Source: Temnothorax longispinosus (lineage: Eukaryota; Arthropoda; Insecta; Hymenoptera; Formicidae). Taken from it: DNA of 64,000 nt. The stretch lies in contig NC_092364.1 in the NCBI RefSeq assembly GCF_030848805.1, positions 16,473,447-16,537,446 of the forward strand, written 5' to 3'. Positions within the stretch are counted from its first letter, which is position 1; every line of letters begins with the position of its first letter. Under the pieces are notes generated by a model. The model searched no databases. It saw only the letters and a program-made list of their open reading frames with translations, and was not told the origin of the DNA. Positions 58,201 through 64,000 of the stretch are shown in pieces. Position numbers and translations under genes: made by a program.

Positions 58201-60640
58201 TTGCGTCACAAAATGAAAAATTATAAAATAATATGGTGATGATCTTTAACGTTATTATTAGACTATACATGTAACGACGAGCCTTTTATTATAGGATTTT
58301 TCTATAATAGTGAAACGATTAGTGTGTGTTCCATTCTGTAACTTCCGTAATTCAATATTAGTTATGAGAATATGTATAGAATATTCCTGTGCATTAATTC
58401 GTAAATAAGCTATTACTAATTACTTTAGCATTGTGTATATCCGCAGGATATTAAAAATTTTTAACAATATTGATATAAAATCAATACAATTTCACAGGAA
58501 ATTTCAAAGAATACCAAGATATCAGTATCAATAAAAAGTTATATATTTTATGAAATTTCTAGGCAAACGATATATATTCGTCATATTTAATATTTGCGAA
58601 ATCGATGTACGAACTTGCCAAACAGTGTTTTTGTACTGCATTCGTCATACATTTAACATAATCGTATATTACGCAATTGCGCGTCAGAAAAAAAAGGACA
58701 CGATATTAGTTGCGCGTCACACGCGTACTTTACGCAAAAAAGATCGGCAGTCACGTTCGGCATTATCCGTTCGAGCGCGTGCATGATTGATTCGTCGCGA
58801 TAATCCGCGAACGAACACGTATATGCGGAAGTGATATTAATTATTCGTTCTAAGCGGCAGCGACGGCGGCCACTGTTAGAAGAATCCCTCGACCATTTGT
58901 CACTTCGCTATCGATTTCAATTTATCTTAATTGCCCGCGCGATTAGCTCTCACGCTCGAAACACGCAGACAGCTTACAAAACGGGCCCCAAAATACAATC
59001 GACCCTGTAGCGCGTTGCGCGACGGCGGGCGCGGCGCTCGCCGTAAACACTTACTCGTCGTGCGGTCGTTCATTAATGAGCTAATTGCAAATGCATGGAA
59101 TTAGAGAAGGTAGGTGTAGACCGACCTCAAGCCACTGCACTGTCTCCCACCTCGGCCGATGCGTATCGATGCCAACCCCTCTCGGTGGACGAAAGGGGTT
59201 CCGCTTTACGTTCCTGCATCCTCTTCCGCTCATGCTCTCCACGCTCTCGCTTTCCCTCCCTCCCCACCGCTTACCCCACCGATGTCGTTCGCCGAGAGTC
59301 GGTTTTCCCTTTTATGGCGCATAACCGTAGCCATTTTGAGCCGGCCGGCGAGTAATTCAATTTATAATTGAGCGAAAACCACCGGCACGTTGGTGCCATT
59401 GCGTCTAGCCAGCAGTCTGTCGGTGCGACTCCGTACAGGTCATTAGTACGTCAGCGTATCGACCGTCGTTTCCGCGCTGCCTGCTCGGTTGTCCCACCCC
59501 GATCCCGTCGCCACGCCGCCACGCTTCCGCTCTCGTCGAGCAGTCATTAGGAAATACTTCCAGAGTCCAATCCGCTCATCCTGACTGTCCTCTGGCTTCG
59601 CCATGGTCCACTCTCGCTTTTATTGCGAAAGATCGTCCGAGCTAGCCAAATTGGCAGATCGACGATCGTCGATTAAATGAGTCCAAGAAGAAGCCATAAA
59701 GACCTTTTTTATATAGGAAAGATTTTCTCTCCAGTAAAAAGATCCGCATATAGTTGAAACAAATAAATTTAGGTATAAAAGAACAATTTTAAGAAAAAAA
59801 GAATATATTTGCTTGACTGCAAATCAAATGTGCCAGATTAATGATATATATGCGCTCTTGCAATGTAAATAAAATGAATCTTTTTGATCAAAACTCTTTC
59901 TGTTTCTCTTTTTCCCAGGACTCCCCATAAATCATTGATTATATCGATATCGATTCCTTTACCGCGTTCTCTTTTCCCGTATCATTCGCATGCGGGAAAT
60001 GTCATAAAATATGCGTACGCACGCGAGCACGCGTAGGTAATCCGTACCTCCAAGTCCCCAAGTGGAAACTCACCGAATTTTAGCGGCAATTTTAGCCGGA
60101 ATCCTCGTTTTACTTCTGCAAATGTAATCTACAAAGGCCCGCGAAGGGCGGAAGGGACATAAATTAGAAAATACAGCAAGAATTTTGTACGGAACGAGGA
60201 CAACGACTTTCTAACAATGAAAGAAAAAATTTAATAACTTTACGAACATGCGCATGGACAGCGTGGTTCTGAGCTGGTACGCGATAATTAGTTTTACGAT
60301 GTAAGTACTTATTATCATCTCAATAAACTTGATAAAAGCGGCCTATATTAAATCGATTAACGGCTACATTTTACAGTTTATCCGAATTAAAATTACGCGT
60401 TGCGGACGAGAGAAAATTGATGCGGTGGTCGGTCGCGTATCTGACGATGACGAGAAAATAACGATATTGAAGACGAGAAAAGGGTTGATGTCCCCTCGAA
60501 TCGCGAATTGCAACATGCATGAAAGGACAAACCTCCGACCACAACTATTCCCTTCCCTTTACGTCGCCCGCTATACCTTTCACTTCACCTCTCATCCCGC
60601 AGGCGGGGCAATGAATCAAAGCCGAGCATTACCGTGACCG
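58201..60640. other. AT-rich stretch, then CpG-rich block 58720-59680, then mixed
   Basis: Three overlapping plus-strand frames (70-86 codons) at 59085-59371 share a pyrimidine-rich tract, and none is gene-like. A 16-bp perfect palindrome, ATCGACGATCGTCGAT, lies at 59658-59673 near GCCAAATTGGC (59645-59655). I recognise no gene. Confidence 0.45.
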
Positions 60641-61330
60641 TATTGTCCGCGCAATAGAATTTAAACCAGGAGCTCTCTCCTTTCTTCGCTAAGGACAAAC
60701 TTGCTGCGCACACCGCTGGAAAGAGGATCTCTATCCTGCTCCATCATACTTCCATTCGCGGATCGCAACCCTTCGCCCTTCCAGCCGCGGAGGAGTTCCT
60801 TTCCTCCTCTCCATCGTCCGCCTTTCTCTCGCCGTGGCGTTTCTATGGAAACGGCGCGAGAACCAAAAGCTCCGGTATATCAGGAGAAACGAAGTTGCTC
60901 GTGGATGAGGGAGGAAGCGAGCGAGACGGGGACAGATAGAAGGGCGAAAGGATGAACAAGGAGAGCGCGGGAGTCCAAGGGCAAATGGGTGGATACGTAG
61001 ATCGGAAAGAGAAGCGACGACGCGACTGCGAATGAAAGCAAACGGGCGAGCGAGCGAGACGCCACGAGGAAGGACGGCACCAAGAACGATGGTACCGTTG
61101 GAGGCCTCGGCGAGGGAAACTTTGTAGACGCGACATTTCCTGCTGGCGAACGATGCAACCTCACGGGCCATCGAACCGAGAGAGCGAGCGAGCGCCCACC
61201 GGACAGAAACGTTCTCCAAAGTTACCGGAAGCGGCAGTGACCACGCGCTACGACGACGTACGTGCTCGAGGGAGGCTGCTAAGTAATGTAAACACCGTGT
61301 AAATCCACTACGGACGACGAGCCAGGATGT
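60641..61330. other. CpG-rich block with strand composition switch
   Basis: Up to about 60840 the plus strand is pyrimidine-rich. From about 60880 to 61230 it is purine-rich. Frames of 84-162 codons lie on both strands, the minus ones rich in Ser, Pro, Arg and Leu because of the purine bias. I do not accept any as a gene. Confidence 0.45.
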
Positions 61331-62690
61331 TTCAATCCGAGCGGCGAGTACATTTTAGATATACAGTTGCATCGGGAGAATACCGAATTTTCAGCGGTTT
61401 CACAAACGTGACAATTTTTCATACAAGTACGTTATTATGAGTTCAGTGCAAAAACATATTATTCGTTATAAAATTGGATTGCCTCGCAAAACAATATATT
61501 GTGTCAAAAATATTGTATCAAGTCTATGTGACTGAATGTAATAAATAAAAAAATGTAATATAATTTTTACATTTCTTCAATAATTGCAAATTACAAATTG
61601 CATTATTTCATGTAGACCACTAATAAACAATCGACTGCCAATAAATATCAAGCAAGGAAAAGATAAATAAGCGATAGAAATCGCGAATATTTTCCAATAT
61701 TTAAATGAAATATTCAAAATTTGGTAAAATAAAGTAAAATATCAAATATTTGATATTTTGAAATATACATCAACATTTCTAAAACGTCGATATTTCTCTT
61801 ACACATACTGCCTCTAATCTAGACCTCCCTTCGTGTTAGCAGTCAGAGTACACACGCGCACGTGTGTACATATATATGCCGCGAATTCGACGGTATTTGC
61901 TTGCCGTAGAATCGGACGAATTTACGGTAATAAACTCTCGAGGTACAGAGCACACGAAAAGCACATATCCGAGATGTCGAGGCGATACAGATCATATTGT
62001 TGATATTACCAATGCTCTCGTATGATCCGACTAGTCAACATCCATGTATCAGGGTATCAAGATTTAATGGATCTCCCGATTGTAATCGACTAGCGATGAC
62101 AACGATGACCACGGTCAGGATATTACGTTACCCTAATGAGAATGCATATTTATAAATCTGTTATATCCTGCATCTATGATAATACATATTACATATTATG
62201 TAATGGATACTTAATGGATTCACGCCAGACAGGTGGTACCATCGTTAATGAAACGCCTGCTTTTATTTTTTTTATAACACATTAACATGCTGAAATATAT
62301 ATACATATATATATATATTACGCTACCAACAATAAATCAATTTAAATCCGCCCAAAACCCATTATAAACGCCGATCCACGGTCTATTACCGCATGATGTG
62401 TACGCGATAAATGCATATTATGAAAATTTATTATCCTTTATAAAAGATATATCTATATTCTTTACGGTATTTTTCAGAGAATGCCGGATATATCATGTAA
62501 TGCAGATAAAATTACAAATTTGTGTCAATTTATTTATTACTTTCTACATGTAAAGCTTCGGATTCATTATATACGTATTTATTGCATCGCGAGAGCGGAG
62601 TATTTGCAAAGATATTCAGCGAAGCGCCAAGCGTAATTTACAAATATCATCGAGTAACCGAATGATGGAATATACTTTAAATCAACCATT
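61331..62690. other. AT-rich non-coding stretch
   Basis: It holds a 24-bp perfect palindrome (listed separately) and an AT microsatellite-like patch at 62293-62319. I see no gene. Confidence 0.6.
61736..61759. other. 24-bp perfect AT-rich palindrome
   Basis: AAAATATCAAAT is followed directly by its reverse complement ATTTGATATTTT. Related TGAAATATTCAAAAT and ATTTTGAAATAT sequences lie just outside on either side, so the region could extrude a longer imperfect cruciform. Confidence 0.9.
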
Positions 62691-64000
62691 TATATCGCAC
62701 CTCATATATCTTATCTGACATGACGCGGTGCGATTCACGATTCTCGAGCTATTTCAACGAAAAAAAAAGCGCGATGCGGTTCAGTTTAGACGCGTGCAGA
62801 AACGACGACTCGCTCGGCAAAGTTATCCTCGATATTCATCGCACGGGCAACTTTATACGAGTGAAACTGCAGTATCGCCAGCTATCGGCTGCCGATCTAT
62901 CGGCTCCCGATAAATTGTTTCGCTTACGTGGCCGACAAGTACGCTGCGGCGAATCCGTCCGTGTCCGTCCGTCCGTCTCGTCGTCGACAAATTCGTACGT
63001 GCGATTTTTCGGTATCAATTCCAAATCATCGAGATCGGCAAGCATCAAAGATCACCTCGCTCGTAAATCATCGAAATCTTAATGCGCCCGCAAGAAACTC
63101 GTCGACCACGATGGACTATTTATAGAGACACGTTGCACGATTACTGCGTGTCGGTGCCACGTGTGTAATAAATATCGAGATTAGTGTCCGCTTGATAGCG
63201 GATCAACATGATCGGCTTTATCAATCTTGAGCTATGTACATTTAAGGAATGGCTTCACTTTATCGATTCTCGATGGTGACTGCGCTGATAAAAAAAAAAG
63301 CGACGCAACAAAGTGTAACATAAATACTGATTTATGTGAATGTCGCGAACGCGAGTATCGCGTTAATTCTGTTATTGCATAACTCATTTATGCTCGCGTC
63401 CAAATCCTGCAGCGGAAAACTTTGTCGTCCCGTGCAAAAGGGATTTAAATGCGAAATTAGTCACGAGAAAATCCGTGGTATTAAGCGTCGTAATCGTGTA
63501 TAATTCATTATCGTCGTGCGGTTTGTCAATACGGAGTTCTGTCATTAGAAAAAAAAAAACAACCACATGCAGCGCACGGCGCGATGGAAATGTTTACTGG
63601 TTCTTTTTATTTCAGTTTCGTCTCTACTACACGTTTCATTTGCAACAGGAAACGAGCGACATGTTGCCTGTTGCGTCGCCATTTAATTCTCGACGTTGAC
63701 GTATCGTCGCCACATTATATCCCGATAATTATACGCCGCTAATGAGAAAATACAGACGCGAGGCGCCGCGATATGCCAGGCCAGACCCGTAAAAATGAAT
63801 TTTTCATCGTCATTCATGATTCACGGTGAATCAACCATCGCGAAAATACCAAAATGACACCTCCGGCAATTGCGCACTGTCATCGAATGACTCTCCCTGT
63901 TCATACGGCAGGGGACTTAATCAAATTATAATCAAAGATCCATATTCCAGTTTCATGTGTGATGACAGTTACATCGTTTCATAAATTTATGCACTTTCGT
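62691..64000. other. CpG-rich block to window end
   Basis: Overlapping frames (120 codons at 62720-63082 plus, 70 at 62836-63048 minus) show only Ser/Arg-rich composition. A repeated GTCCGTCCGTCC unit lies near 62957-62978. I recognise no gene, and the sequence continues as non-coding to the end. Confidence 0.45.

Noticed and set aside
59645..59673. Two adjacent palindromes GCCAAATTGGC and ATCGACGATCGTCGAT
   Set aside because: A 16-bp perfect palindrome is expected about once in a window this size. Noted but not scored as a finding.
60731..61219. 162-codon minus-strand frame
   Set aside because: The product is dominated by Arg, Ser, Pro and Leu because of the purine-rich plus strand. Two more minus frames overlap it. 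No motif is seen.
1..64000. Known insect microRNAs, U6 and other snRNAs, rRNA, TTAGG telomere repeats, CRISPR arrays
   Set aside because: Reading for well-known mature microRNA words and snRNA or rRNA cores on both strands gave no match. No regular spacer array or telomere run is present. A covariance-model search would be needed to exclude divergent RNAs.

Overview
The window looks like eukaryotic, most likely insect, non-coding DNA. I find no gene that can be named. The longest ATG/GTG-started open frame is about 180 codons, none matches a family I know, and I see no operons, ribosome binding sites, rRNA, tRNA or CRISPR. AT-rich stretches alternate every 0.5-2 kb with CpG-rich blocks in which CpG is frequent. 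Together with GA/CT microsatellites and small TA-, TTA- and TTAA-flanked elements, this fits a hymenopteran genome, perhaps an ant. That assignment is inference from composition and repeat style, not from a gene match.

Layout. Positions 1-6000 are mostly AT-rich. They hold a 200-bp element with perfect 52-bp inverted ends at 2016-2215, a piggyBac-style element starting at 4841, and a G-quadruplex motif at 4055. A CpG-rich block runs from about 6020 to 7650. Positions 7650-20000 are largely AT-rich with CpG-richer islands near 8.2-9.1, 15.6-16.3 and 17.0-17.5 kb. A second CpG-rich block covers about 20.9-24.5 kb. Positions 24.6-34.5 kb are again mainly AT-rich, except for 27.5-28.6 and 31.6-32.0 kb. 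From 34.5 kb to the end the two compositions alternate quickly.

The most structured region is 42.4-47.7 kb. It holds a complete TTAA-bounded element (42432-42659), a 323-bp tandem duplication (43994-44580), two foldback elements sharing one TTA target (45244-45549), a strong minus-strand G-quadruplex tract (46944-46992) and a TA-flanked element (47417-47640). On the minus strand, both duplicated units keep a GTAAGT donor-like site. One copy also has an ATG frame that stays open to that site, and a nearby 60-nt ATG exon candidate ends at GTGAGT. I read this as a possible 5' end of a minus-strand gene whose large first intron could fill the left part of the window. This is only a hypothesis.

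No new biological system can be claimed from sequence alone. The strongest observations are the small transposable elements and the duplicated exon-like unit. All else is short tandem repeats, hairpins and possible regulatory motifs.
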